Assembly: GCA_033977485.1 (NCBI GenBank)
Contig: CM066988.1
Span: forward strand, 28,004,501-28,068,500
DNA: 64,000 nucleotides
DNA from: Hydrangea macrophylla
Taxonomy: Eukaryota > Streptophyta > Magnoliopsida > Cornales > Hydrangeaceae
Direction: 5' to 3'
Shown here piece by piece: positions 31,255 to 42,730 of the stretch; position 1 is the first letter of the stretch; each line of letters starts with the position of its first letter. Both the position numbers and the translations under genes were made by a program. The notes beneath the pieces were generated by a model. That model was not told the origin of the DNA. It did no database searches and saw only the letters and a list, made by a program, of their open reading frames with translations.

Positions 31255-33469
31255 TGTCACGCCCCGGAACGGCAAAAATAGAGAAAAATCAATTTCCTTT
31301 TTGGGTCCAAAGGCAGCGACGGGTGAAGTCACATGATTGTCCACACCACGCAGTACTAAGCAACAAGCAGTAATAGTGTAACAAGAATAAAGTCTAGGTT
31401 CTGATCACAACGTAACATAAAGTCAACAGAAGTTACTAACTATTACACATCAGAGTCTCGAATCAAATATAAAATAGCGGAAGTACGAATGTCAAGGCAA
31501 TATATGCCCGACTACAAAATAGGGTTCTAAAATAGTAAAGGCAATTAACTACAGTTCTAGTCTAGTCTTCAGTTGGCGTAAAGGTAGTCCTCGGCGTAGT
31601 AGTCTTCTTCGGTCTGACCGTCGTCGGGGAAATTCTCCACGGGGACGTCGTCGCTAGCAGGGTAGTCTTCTCCGGCGGGCCCTTCACCTGTATAGTCATA
31701 ACCAAGGTGCGCTGGAACGTAGAAATGTCCAGCGGCATAAACGCCGTCAGCTTAATGAAAGCTGAGTGAGTTAGATACTAACAGGGTATCAACTATTGAA
31801 GTCATTACAAGTTATAAACCGTAACCAAGTTAGAGTTCAGTGAGGGTAACTCCTTTACATCAAACCGATTATCCGATTACTAACGTCTTACTCATTTTAA
31901 GACCGATAACACGTCTTGATAGGGGAACAGACTCGACAGTAGTTCAACTCTATAACACACCATTGCTCTGTCCACCGCTTTTAAGAACATATGCACAGTT
32001 CACCGCATGTCATGGATACCACGTTAGTCCATCCCCCGCTTTTAACAACATATGCACAGTTCACCGCATGTCAGGGATATAACGCTTTAAACAACAGTAC
32101 ATCATTCTATGCCACGACTTAGCAACGTCTACCAGTGATCACGGTCCACCGCATGTCATAGACACCTTCGTCTGTCTACCGCTTTTAAGAACATATGATT
32201 AGATCATCTGGCTATCTTAGGGCAAATGGTCCGGTTCACCGCAAGTCATAGACACCTTCGTCTGTCTACCGCTTTTAAGAACATATGATCGACCAAAGCC
32301 CGCCTACGTAAGGTTCCCGAATCTTAGCAAACCTACTTAAGTTCAACTCTATCACCGATACATGACAATCCCAATGTGGCACGACTACTCTGAATGAAAT
32401 GAACGTTGACTCCAAGGGTTCACGACTATTCCGTTATTTAACATCATAAACATTATCCGTTAATCTTATTGTTACTACGATCCTACGCTGCATTAACTCA
32501 TTATCACATCTGTATTTCAATAATAAAGCATGCTGGGAAGTACTGAACAGTAAATAAACAACTAAACAGTTATTATAAGAAAATAGTATTCTGAAACTTC
32601 CAATCGATTGGTATAGAAGTCAATCGATTGGAATAAAAGTAGTATCAATCGATTGGAAAAAGGTTCGATCGATTGGTATAAAAGTAGTATCAATTGAATG
32701 GTAAAAGGTTCGATCGATTGAGTCACAATCCATGCCAATCGATTGTATAAAGTGTCAATCGATTGGAACCTGAAAGATGTCAATCGATTGGTAAAAGATT
32801 CAATCGATTGACACTTCGTCTTCTTCACAGTGAAGACTGTCCAGCAACATATAAACGGGAATACATGGTTTATGCATCTCTTCTTTATTAAGACAAGTCC
32901 TAACATCAATGTAAGGTTACCAAGTGAGTTTAAAACTCACCTTAGGCGTTAAGGGTGTGTTTGGTTGTATGTGTTTGAGCTTTGGAAGCTCCAATGGTGG
33001 TCTTCCTCCCTCTCTATCTTGCTCTGTCTTCTTCCTTCTTCTTTCTCCTTCTTTTCTTCTTCTTTCTGGTCTTCTTTTTCTTTCTCTTCAATCCATCTGT
33101 GTGTGTGTGAATGAATGGGTGTATATATGTGTGTATATATATATGAGTGTATATATATAAAATACACACACAAGACTCTCCCTCTCACTCTCTCTGATTT
33201 CTGTAAACAGAAATCCGCCCAAAATGGGCTGGTATAAATAGGGAGAAGGTGTTCACGTGGACAATCCCCAGCCAGAGCAAAAGAATCTGCCTAGCTGCCT
33301 CCAATCGATTGATATAGTGTCAATCGATTGACATAAGCAATCGATTGGTATACTTGTCAATCGATTGACATCCAAATTATACCAAGGTTAAGGCCAAGCT
33401 CATACAAGTATTAAAAGAAGCATACAGGGTCTTATTTATATAATATATTACAAAACACAGGGCATTACA
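31255..33469 (-). repeat. TE-C 3' LTR
   Basis: 2215 bp, TGTCACGCC...GCATTACA. Contains the four-copy ccgcttttaa(g/c)aacatatg block, the phased palindrome array (32601-32810), the CT-rich and TG/TA tract (33005-33165) and a second palindrome group (33302-33367). Confidence 0.95.
32601..32810 (-). repeat. Phased palindrome array (TE-C 3' LTR)
   Basis: Ten sites start at 32601, 32621, 32646, 32666, 32691, 32711, 32736, 32756, 32781 and 32801. The spacing is strictly 20/25 alternating. Seven are perfect CAATCGATTG, two are CGATCGATTG and one is degenerate (CAATTGAATG). A second group follows at 33302, 33321, 33338 and 33358. Confidence 0.95.
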
Positions 33470-33484
33470 TCATCCACCACTCAT
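33470..33484 (-). promoter_or_regulatory. TE-C polypurine tract
   Basis: Minus strand ATGAGTGGTGGATGA adjacent to the 3' LTR, equivalent to 6430-6445 in TE-A. Confidence 0.6.
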
Positions 33485-33520
33485 TAAAGATTTCGTCCTC
33501 AAAATCCGAAACAAGCAGGG

Positions 33521-33991
33521 TTAAAACAAAAATGGAAACTTCTCTTGCATCTCCGACTCCAATTCCCATAAAGCTTCTCCCTCGTCGTGGTGCTTCCACT
33601 GAACCTTCACTAGCGGAATATCCTTGTTTCTGAGCTTCTTCACTCCTCGGTCCAGAATACGCACTGGTCCCTCGTTGTAAGTCACGTTCTCGTTCACTTC
33701 GATATCTTCAAAACTGATCTCGTGTGCTGGGTTGTGGGCACACGTCCTCAACATGCTGATGTGGAAAACGTTGTGTACTCCTGACATCTTTGGCGGCAAC
33801 GCAAGTCGATAAGCAACCTTCCCAACACGTTCTAGGATCTCGAATGGTCCGATGAATCGTGGCGAAAGCTTGCCTTTCTTCTGTCCGAATCTGACGATAC
33901 CTCAAACTGGTGAGACTTTGAGTAGTACATGATCTCCAACTGCAAACTCTAGATCCTTCCGTCGCTTGTCGGCATAGCTCTTTTGTCTGGA
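33521..33991 (-). pseudogene. pol: TE-C integrase C-terminus with chromodomain-like tail
   Basis: Same frame as the upstream segment after the stop at 33992. A further TGA at 33902-33904 replaces Arg in SPVRGIVRFG. The GPFEILERVGKVAYRLA region and the terminal ILDRGVKKLRNKDIPLVKVQ chromodomain-like sequence are present. Ends naturally at 33521. Confidence 0.88.
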
Positions 33992-36300
33992 TTACGCTGC
34001 CTTCATCTTCTCTCGTACAATCTGGATCTTCTCGTTGGTTTCTCGAATCATCTCGGGCCCAAGTAGTTGAGTATCTCCGACTTTGGCCCAACACAGCGGT
34101 GATCGGCAAGGTCTTCCATACAAAGCTTCAAACGATGCCATCCCTATGCTCGTGTGGTAGCTGTTGTTGTAGGCAAACTCGATCAAAGGTAGATGCGTCT
34201 CCCATGAACTCTCGAATTCAATGACACAGGCTCGCAACATGTCCTCCATCACTTGATTGACTCGCTCTGTCTGACCATCTGTCTGTGGGTGAAAGGCTGA
34301 ACTCAAATTCAATGAAGTTCCCATTGCTGTCTGAAGGCTTTTCCAGAATTCTGCGGTAAAGCGCGAATCTCGATCTGAAACTATTGAGACAGGTACACCG
34401 TGTAGTCGCACAACTTGCTGTAGATACATCCGGCTCAATCTTTCAACAGGGTGTGTCATGCTGTAGGCGATAAAATGTGCTGACTTGGTGAGTCGATCCA
34501 CTATTACCCAAATAGTGTCGTGGTTTTGTTGAGATTTTGGCAATCCAACCACAAAATCCATGGTGATGTGCTCCCATTTCCATTGGGGAATCGGTAGCGG
34601 TTGTAGGAGTCCAGGTGGTTTCTGATGCTCTGCCTTCACTTGTTTGCAAATAAGACATTGCGATACATACTCGGCCACTTCTCGCTTCATTCCTTGCCAC
34701 CAGAAGTTTCTCTTCAAGTCCTTATACATCTTGTTTCCTCCCGGGTGGATAGTCATCCTTGACTTGTGTGCTTCGTCCAGAATGTTCTTCCTGAGACCAT
34801 CGTCATTTGGCACACAGAGTCTACCTTTGCATCTCAGTGCTCCGTCCGTACTAATACTCCATACTTCTGGTTCCTTTGCAGACATCTTGGCAAACCATAA
34901 CTTTAACTCCTCGTTCAACTGTTGAGCTTCCAAAATACGACTGATGAGAGTTGGTTGCACGATAAGACATCCAAAGTGTTGTCCTTCTCCTGATTCCACT
35001 GGTTGAAGGTCGAATTCGACTAACGTCTCCAATGCTCGCCATTCCCTAATCAAAATTGAAGAAACCAAAAGGCGTGGCCTCCGGCTCAGAGTGTCGGCTA
35101 CAACATTTGCCTTACCCGGGTGGTGTTGCAAAGAGAAGTCGTAGTCCTTGAGTAGTTGCATCCATCTCCGTTGTCGCATGTTCAACTCCTTCTGAGAGAA
35201 CAGGTACCTTAAACTCTTGTGATCTGAGAATAAGTCGAACTTTTCTCCATATAAATAGTGTCTCCAAATCTTCAGGGCGAACACGATTGCGGCTAGTTCC
35301 AAGTCGTGCGTCGGATAGTTCTTCTCATGCGGCTTCAATTCTCTCGATCCGTATGCGATGACATTCTCCTCTTGCATTAGCACACAACCAAGTCCTTGGT
35401 GTGATGCATCACTATAGATTATGAATCGTTCACAACTCTTAGGTATCGCAAGCACGGGTGCTGAGGTTAGTCTCTCTTTCAATTCCCGAAATGCACCCTC
35501 ATGTTTATCAGTCCATTCGTACTTCGTCTCCTTCTTTGTCAGGCTTGTCAACGGTCCTGCGATTCTAGAGAATCCTTCCACAAATTTCTGGTAATACCCA
35601 GCCAATCCAAGAAAACTCCTAACTTTGGTCGCGTTGGTTGGTCTGTTCCAGCTCAAGACTGCATCGATCTTAGATGAGTCTACGGAAATCCCATCCTGTG
35701 ATATAACATGTCCCAGGAATTTAACTTCCTGAAGCCAGAATTCACATTTGCTGAATTTTGCGTATAGACTATTGTCTCTGAGAGTCTGTAGAGCAATTTG
35801 TAGATGCTTCTTATGTTCTTCTTCCATCCTTGAATAAATTAGAATGTCGTCAATGAATACTATAATGAATTGATCCAGATAGGGTCTGAATACTCTATTC
35901 ATTAGGTCCATGAATACTGCCGGGGCATTGGTCAATCCAAAAGACATCACTAGAAATTTGTAGTGTCCGTATCTCGTCCTGAAGGCAGTTTTCGGTATGT
36001 CTTTCGGTCGAACTAGCAATTGATGGTATCCTGAACGCAAATCAATTTTCGAGAATAGCCTTGATCCTTGTAGTTGATCGAACAGGTCGTCTATCCGGGG
36101 AAGTGGATACCTATTCTTGATCGTGACCTTATTCAGCTCCCTGTAGTCGATACAGAGTCGTAGCTCTCCATCCTTCTTTTTCACAAATAAAACTGGTGCT
36201 CCCCAAGGTGATGTACTCGGGCGAACAAAACCTAAATCTTCGAGTTCCTGAACTTGCTTCTTCAATTCTAGCATTTCTATTGGTGCCATCCGATACGGGT
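33992..36300 (-). pseudogene. pol: TE-C RT, RNase H and integrase
   Basis: 765+ codons open from the frameshift near 36298 (one G fewer than TE-A in the ccgatacggg(g)tc stretch) to a nonsense codon at 33992-33994. Numbering from the Met at 36289, [11 protein letters not shown] is at ~145 and RNase [13 protein letters not shown] is at ~291. The integrase zinc region runs [17 protein letters not shown] to CLICKQ. The catalytic triad in [13 protein letters not shown] and GQTERVNQ is complete, unlike TE-A. Confidence 0.92.
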
Positions 36301-36399
36301 CTTGGAAATCGGCAACGTTCCGGGTGCTAACTCAATGCAGAAGTCTATCTCCCTCTTCGGCGGAAGTCTTGAGATACTTCGGAACACATCTTCAAAGTC

Positions 36400-38034
36400 T
36401 TAAATAACGGGGATCTGCTTGATAGTAAGCTCCGTGCTCGAAGTCTTAATCGTGGCTAGGCAGCTCGTGGTAAACATGTCGCTCAATGGTTGGCACCGAA
36501 ATCTGATCTGCGGGCGACCATGCATTGAAAAGACAATGGTTCGACAAACACAATCCAGGTTAGCACCATACTTGGTAAGCCAATCCATTCCTAGGATCAC
36601 ATCGAACTCAGACATTGACAAGACTATAAAGTCTGCCAGAAGATTTCTATCCTCCAGTATCAAGGGACAATCCTTGCACACCTTACCTAACTTAACTGAT
36701 ACTCCCAAGGGCGAAACGGCATTAAGGGTTGGTTCAAGTGCTAGGGGTAACAAACCCAATTCACGCACCATCTTAATAGCTATAAAAGAACGGGCGGCAC
36801 CGGTATCAAACAAAGCTCTAACTTGATAGTGAAATAAAATGAGTGTACCTTCCAAGTTTTGCTGTTCCTTAGCATTATACCCTGCATTGTCAAGGATGAT
36901 GGCATTCATCCTAACCTGTCCTTGCGGTCCTTGCTGTCCTTGAGCAGGCGCTCCATAGTAGCCTCCACGTGGTGCTCGACAATCCTTGCTTATGTGACTA
37001 GGCTTGTTACAGTTGCGGCAGACGAGGTCATTACGGCGGTTGGTCTTGGGGGCTGTGCAATACCTTGTAATGTGTTCGGGCACTCCATAGTTGAAACATC
37101 CATCAGTGTTCTGTCGCTGGGCGACGGGCTGTGCCTGAGGTGGTCCTCGCTGTTGATTCTGTTGTCGAGGAAAATTTGCCTGGGGCTTCCTTGTTCCATC
37201 CCACGTGTGCTTGGTTCCCTGATAGTGGTTGGTCTGGGGTTTCCATCCCTGATTGTTCCTTGATGATTGCGCAGGAAAGTTCCTTGGTTGGAAGGTCCTG
37301 GGTGGAGGTCGATTCACTTGTGGTCCTTGCACAGGGTAAGCATCCTTTTCCAAACTTGAAGCAAGACGGACAATCCCTTCGAACGACTGGCCCAGATGGC
37401 CTATCATCATGTGCCGGAGGTGTGGGTTGAGTCCTTGGTGGAATCGCTTGACCTTCTTGGAGGGGGTGTCTATCATATGCGGAGCGAAACGGGAAAGTCG
37501 CTCAAATTGTGTAGTATACTCCCTGACTGTCCAGTTTCCTTGGGTTAGACTCAGGAAATTCCTCTCTTGTTGGTCTCTTTCGTCCTCAGGGAAATACTTC
37601 TCGAGAAATCGAGTCTTGAATGCTTCCCAAGGCATTCTTCTTGCAGCTTCCATCCCAATCGTGGCTCTCTCGGCCTCCCACCAGTCCGCGGCGGAGTAAG
37701 TCAGTTGAAATGCGGCTAGACGTCTCTTGTCAAGCTCACTGCACTCCAGGGCTTCAAAGATTAGCTCCAACTCTCGTATCCATTGCTCTGCTTTCCAGGA
37801 CTCTGCCATGTCGTCGAACTTTTCGGGTCGCAGGCCACGAAATTGTTCCAACAGTTTATCGCATGTCTGCCTTAGAGGGACAACGTGGTTGTTGCCATTG
37901 TTGTTGGTGGCATGATTGTAGGTATCGCCGATGTGCTCCATCCGTTGTATGAAAGCTTCGAAGACTCCAGTTGGGTCCATACCCTCGGGAATGGGTGCTC
38001 CTAGTCGTGCTTGGTTCCTTGTGGGTCCCACCAT
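36400..38034 (-). pseudogene. gag: TE-C gag and protease
   Basis: 544 codons from MVGPTRNQARLGAPIPEG, with an uninterrupted capsid region (AADWWEAERATIGMEAARRM, LTQGNWTVREYTTQFERLSR). The first zinc knuckle has lost a Cys (CFNYGVPEHITRYC), while the second is intact (CRNCNKPSHISKDC). Protease DTGA lies in [12 protein letters not shown], followed by VILGMDWL. Ends at a TAA (36400-36402) where TE-A has Gln before DFEDVF. About 100 bases on, a one-base deletion shifts the frame, so RT cannot be made from this copy. Confidence 0.92.
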
Positions 38035-38427
38035 GGTGATTCGTGTGAGGTGTACCTATGAAGGGTCTAACGATTAGCTGACAATCTTCTCGGGGAAATG
38101 ACCATAATTAAATAACAGAAAGCATAACATGAATCAAAATCGCAACCATAATATAACAATGAGATAATAACAGAAATAACCAAGAGAACGATCTGCCATA
38201 TATATACCCAAAAGATGTGCAGCGGAGTACACAACAGATCATCTGTGTACAGCGTAGTACATGGTCTTATACAAGATCTAAACAAAAGGAAGATATACAC
38301 AAGACCACTACTGGTGGCTACCTATACAAAAGGCTAGGGTCAATAGCTGTCTATGTAAGCGTCAAAAGTAAGGGGACAACATGTCCTAAAGTCAAACGTA
38401 AAAGTCTAAGTCTTAAAGGTACTGGAC

Positions 38428-39396
38428 TCAAAAGTTGTCCACATCGGATCCATAGATGGAAGCCTCGTCCTCTGGGGCAACCTCAGACAAAACATCATCC
38501 TCATCCATATCCTCGTCATCCATCATGTCCTCATCTTCTATCACAACATCCTCGATCAGCTCGGGTCCATCATGCTCCACAACAGCTCCCAAATCTCCTG
38601 CATCAGCGGCCATGTCAGCCTGGGCTGCATCAAATGCGGCTGCAAGTGCCTCAGCCTGTACCATAGCCTGTGCCAACTCCGGTGCTCCAATCTCAAATCC
38701 ATGGGGATGTGCGGCCATCTCTACAGCCCACTCAGCGGCCAGTTGTGCTATAACTCCTCCTGGTAAGACTGGTACTACTGCATCATCACCTGCGTCATTA
38801 TCTGCGGCTACCTCATCCTCCTCTATCGGATAACCCTCTGCAACTACAATATCTACGCCAACTGGCACGTCCATACCAGCTGGGTCCTCGGGGTCCTCCT
38901 CCTCAGGATCATGCTCCGGCTCCTCGTTATCGGTGTCCTCGTCATCGGTGTCCTCGTTCATATCATCCTCTATCTCCTCATCATCATCCTCTGGCTCATC
39001 GTCGCCATCGCTCTCATCATCACTCTCCGGATCCTCATCTACTAGGGGTGCGTCAGCCAAGTCCTCTTCTGGTGGAGGTGGAGGTGTCTGGGGTAGTGGA
39101 GGTGCTGCTCTAACCTCTGCAAGTAGAACCTGGTACGACGAACGGTCTCGTAACATCAGTAGAGAATCCTCCTCGATGAGTTTGAATGTTTCCTTATGAT
39201 AGATCATCTCTCGACGCATCACTTCTGGGTTATGGGTCCCAAATCTCTGATGCTCGATCTGCATGTCTCGCTCTATCTCTGCAATAGCTCTCTGTCTAAC
39301 CTTCCAGGCATAGTACTGTGGATCTGCTGGTGCAATACTCCTCTCATACACATAGTGTCCTCCGAACTCGTCTGGAACAAACAGCGGCGGTGTCAT
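38428..39396 (-). CDS. Acidic extra ORF upstream of gag (TE-C, intact)
   Basis: 322 codons, MTPPLFVPDEFGGHYVYERS to ASIYGSDVDNF. Similar to TE-A's ORF over nearly its whole length: N-terminal mixed-charge region, short proline run (residues ~100-109), long Asp/Glu blocks (~115-170 and ~270-300) and an Ala-rich middle. Substitutions relative to TE-A keep the frame and the acidity. No known domain is recognised. It follows the primer site by ~120 bases and precedes gag by ~390. Possible roles (chaperone-like, chromatin- or gag-binding) are speculation. Confidence 0.8.
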   Translation of the reverse strand: MTPPLFVPDEFGGHYVYERSIAPADPQYYAWKVRQRAIAEIERDMQIEHQRFGTHNPEVMRREMIYHKETFKLIEEDSLLMLRDRSSYQVLLAEVRAAPPLPQTPPPPPEEDLADAPLVDEDPESDDESDGDDEPEDDDEEIEDDMNEDTDDEDTDNEEPEHDPEEEDPEDPAGMDVPVGVDIVVAEGYPIEEDEVAADNDAGDDAVVPVLPGGVIAQLAAEWAVEMAAHPHGFEIGAPELAQAMVQAEALAAAFDAAQADMAADAGDLGAVVEHDGPELIEDVVIEDEDMMDDEDMDEDDVLSEVAPEDEASIYGSDVDNF

Positions 39397-39516
39397 GCTA
39401 CCTGAAAAGGGACTACCTTAAGTCAGAACTAATCTTAATACTCATCTATAGGATCTTCAAGGTTCTAGGACCAGATGGTGTGGGACAATCTGTGAGCGAA
39501 AAAGGTATAAAACCTA

Positions 39517-39529
39517 GGCTCTGATACCA
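39517..39529 (-). promoter_or_regulatory. TE-C primer binding site
   Basis: Minus strand TGGTATCAGAGCC, a perfect tRNA-Met complement seven bases from the 5' LTR. Confidence 0.92.
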
Positions 39530-39536
39530 AAAATCC

Positions 39537-41754
39537 TGTCATGCCCCGGAACGGCAAAAATAGAGAAAAATAAATTTCCTTTTTGGGTCCAAAGGCAGCG
39601 ACGGGTGAAGTCACATGATTGTCCACACCACGCAGTACTAAGCAACAAGCAGTAACAGTGTAACAAGAATGAAGTCTAGGTTCTGATCACAACGTAACAT
39701 AAAGTCAACAGAAGTTACTAACTATTACACATCAGAGTCTCGAATCAAATATAAAACAGCGGAAGTACGAATGTCAAGGCAATATATGCCCGACTACAAA
39801 ATAGGGTTCTAAAACAGTAAAGGCAATTAACTACAATTCTAGTCTAGTCTTCAGTTGGCGTAAAGGTAGTCCTCGGCATAGTAGTCTTCTTCGGTCTGAC
39901 CGTCGTCGGGGAAATTCTCCACGGGGACGTCGTCGCTAGCAGGGTAGTCTTCTCCGGCGGGCCCTTCACCTGTATAGTCATAACCAAGGTACGCTGGAAC
40001 ATAGAAATGTCCAGCGGCATAAACGCCGTCAGCTTAATGAAAGCTGAGTGAGTTAGATACTAACAGGGTATCAACTATTGAAGTCATTACAAGTTATAAA
40101 CCGTAACCAAGTTAGAGTTCAGTGAGGGTAACTCCTTTACATCAAACCGATTATCCGATTACTAACGTCTTACTCATTTTAAGACCGATAACACGTCTTG
40201 ATAGGGGAACAGACTCGACAGTAGTTTAACTCTATAACACACCATTGCTCTGTCCATCGCTTTTAAGAACATATGCACAGTTCACCATATGTCATGGATA
40301 CCACGTTAGTCCATCCCCCGCTTTTAAGAACATATGCACAGTTCACCGCATGTCAGGGATATAACGCTTTAAACAATAGTACATCATTCTATGCCACGAC
40401 TTAGCGACGTCTACCAGTGATCACGGTCCACCGCATATCATAGACACCTTCGTCTGTCTACCGCTTTTAAGAACATATGATCAGATCATCTGGCTATCTT
40501 AGGGCAAATGGTCCAGTTCACCGCAAGTCATAGACACCTTCATCTGTCTACCGCTTTTAAGAACATATGATCGACCAAAGCCCGCCCCACGTAAGGTTCC
40601 CGAATCTTAGCAAACCTACTTAAGTTCAACTCTATCACCGATACATGATAATCCCAATGTGGCCCGACTACTCTGAATGAAATGAACGTTGACTCCAAGG
40701 GTTCACGACTATTCCGTTATTTAACATCATAAACATTATCCGTTAATCTTATTGTTACTATGATCCTACGCTGCATTAACTCATTATTACATCTGTATTT
40801 CAATAATAAAGCATACTGGGAAGTACTGAACAGTAAATAAATAACTAAACAGTTATTATAAGAAAACAGTATTCTGAAACTTCCAATCGATTGGTATAGA
40901 AGTCAATCGATTGGTATAAAAGTAGTATCAATCGATTGGAAAAAGGTTCGATCGATTGGTATAAAAATAGTATCAATCGATTGGTAAAAGGTTCGATCGA
41001 TTGAGTCACAATCCATGCCTATCGATTGCATAAAGTGTCAATCGATTGGAACCTGAAAGATGTCAATCGATTGGTAAAAGATTCAATCGATTGACACTTC
41101 ATCTTCTTCACAGTGAAGACTGTCGAGCAACATATAAACGGGAATACATGGTTTCTGCATCTCTTATTTATTAAGACAAGTCCTAACATCAATGTAAGGT
41201 TACCAAGTGAGTTTAAAACTCACCTTAGGCGTTAAGGGTGTGTTTGGTTGTGTGTGTTTGAGCTTTGGAAGCTCCAATGGCGGTCTTCCTCCCTCTCTAT
41301 CTTGCTCTGTCTTCTTCCTTCTTCTTTCTCCTTCTTTTCTTCTTCTTTTTGGTCTTCTTCTTCTTTCTCTTGAATCCATCTGTGTGTGTGTGAATGAATG
41401 GGTGTATATATGTGTGTATATATATATATGAGTGTATATTTATAAAATACACACACAAGACTCTCCCTCTCACTCTCTCTGATTTCTGTAAACAGAAATC
41501 CGCCCAAAATGGGCTGGTATAAATAGGGAGAAGGTGTTCACGTGGACAATCCCCAGCCAGAGCAAAAGAATCTGCCCAGCTGCCTCCAATCGATTGATAT
41601 AGTGTCAATCGATTGACATAAGCAATTGATTGGTATACTTGTCAATCGATTGACATCCAAATTATACCAAGGTTAAGGCCAAGCTCATACAAGTATTAAA
41701 AGAAACATACAGGGTCTTATTTATATAATATATTACAAAATACAGGGTATTACA
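39537..41754 (-). repeat. TE-C 5' LTR
   Basis: 2218 bp. It starts TGTCATGCC, where the other LTR has TGTCACGCC. Differences from 31255-33469 are scattered substitutions, a few dozen by eye. Confidence 0.95.
40884..41093 (-). repeat. Phased palindrome array (TE-C 5' LTR)
   Basis: Ten sites start at 40884, 40904, 40929, 40949, 40974, 40994, 41019, 41039, 41064 and 41084: perfect 20/25 alternation. Seven are CAATCGATTG and the others are single-mismatch forms. A second group of four lies at 41587-41652. Confidence 0.95.
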
Positions 41755-41823
41755 TAACAACATTACACATTATGTACAGACTGAATTTTACTGATCAAAA
41801 GCTTTTTTTTTTCATGGTCCTAG

Positions 41824-42051
41824 GGACACAGTAGAGTTGGTTAGGCAGTTGAGTGAGCCACAGCCAGGTTCAAAAGCCTTGCACTTTCCCACTTGTTATC
41901 CACAAAAGAGTCGGGAATAGTTTAAGGCATGCCTTTGGAAACAACACTTGTCATATTGGAGAAGTCCCGGATACAACTTGGTGCGTTTCATGTTTATGAT
42001 TGCTGCATCGGTGTTGTTCGGGGCAATCTTTTGGCAGAAAGGGAGAAACAT
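41824..42051 (+). pseudogene. PDR-type ABCG fragment, exon 3 (start of TMD2)
   Basis: Acceptor tcctag precedes ELVRQLSEPQPGSKALHFPT and [20 protein letters not shown], then [19 protein letters not shown], the first membrane span of TMD2. An in-frame TAG sits where the family has Gln (E-stop-FKACLW, about 41917). Donor gtaagt follows. The exon is separated from exon 2 only by the intron that holds TE-C. Confidence 0.9.
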
Positions 42052-42201
42052 GTAAGTCATTTCTTTCCTTCGATTGCATTTATGGAAACATATAATAGTT
42101 TACGCATCAAAACGTTGGGCCTCTATAGTAGTTAATTGCAGCTTATACTTTTTCAATAAGGGATTCTTATCTAATACATGTTTCTCTCCCCTTATTTTTA
42201 G

Positions 42202-42377
42202 TGAAGAAACAATGAACAGGACTTGTCAGCATGTTAGGATCAATGTTTATGGCAGTTTTATTCTTGGGCATAAATAATTGTTCAACTGTTCTACCATATG
42301 TGGTAACTGAGCGCAATGTCCTCTACTGGGAAAGGTTTGCAGGAATGTACTCCTCACTTGCTTATTCATTAGCACAG
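42202..42377 (+). pseudogene. PDR-type ABCG fragment, exon 4
   Basis: [20 protein letters not shown] and [20 protein letters not shown], the conserved ERxVFYRERAAGMYS-type loop of ABCG TMD2. One base is missing near the start (about 42232), shifting the frame between the NEQDL and SMLGSM parts. Donor gtacat follows. Confidence 0.88.
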
Positions 42378-42475
42378 GTACATTAAACATCTAGAAATTT
42401 TACAAACATTGTATCAAAGCTCTGAAAGTTGTTACTGTACTACATTTGAATTGGGTTTTTTCTCTAATGTTGCAG

Positions 42476-42730
42476 GTGACTATTGAAATACCATACGTGC
42501 TAGAGCAAGCAATTCTGTTTGTAGCCATTACGTATCCATCAATAGGGTACTACTAGTCAGCTGAAAAGGTCTTCTGGTATTTCTATGTCACTTTCTGTTC
42601 ATTCCTATACTACGTATACCTCGGGATGCTGACTGTTTCATTAAGTCCAAATCTCCAATTAGCTACCATTTTGTCAACCGCAATATACACCATATTGAGT
42701 CTCTTTTCAGGCTTCCTTTTGCCAGGATCG
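42476..42730 (+). pseudogene. PDR-type ABCG fragment, exon 5
   Basis: VTIEIPYVLEQAILFVAITY, then VFWYFYVTFCSFLYYVYLGM and LSTAIYTILSLFSGFLLPGS, spanning further TMD2 helices. It has an in-frame TAG after SIGYY. Acceptor ttgcag and donor gtaata are visible. The last exon of the family (ending the transporter) was not found, so the capture is truncated at both ends. Confidence 0.9.

Larger units (their letters stand above)
31255..41754 (-). mobile_element. TE-C: complete Ty3/gypsy chromovirus related to TE-A
   Basis: 10.5 kb on the minus strand, with LTRs at 31255-33469 (2215 bp) and 39537-41754 (2218 bp) and target duplication taaca. Layout is the same as TE-A, including the acidic pre-gag ORF, which is intact here. 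Coding sequences are very similar to TE-A, while the LTRs are clearly diverged from it (a sister subfamily). It lies in an intron of the captured ABCG fragment within the CACTA element. gag-pol has one frameshift and three nonsense codons. Confidence 0.95.

Noticed and set aside
30964..42730. Functional ABCG transporter gene interrupted by a retrotransposon
   Set aside because: Only the region from the end of NBD2 through part of TMD2 is present, with stops and a frameshift, and it lies between CACTA ends.
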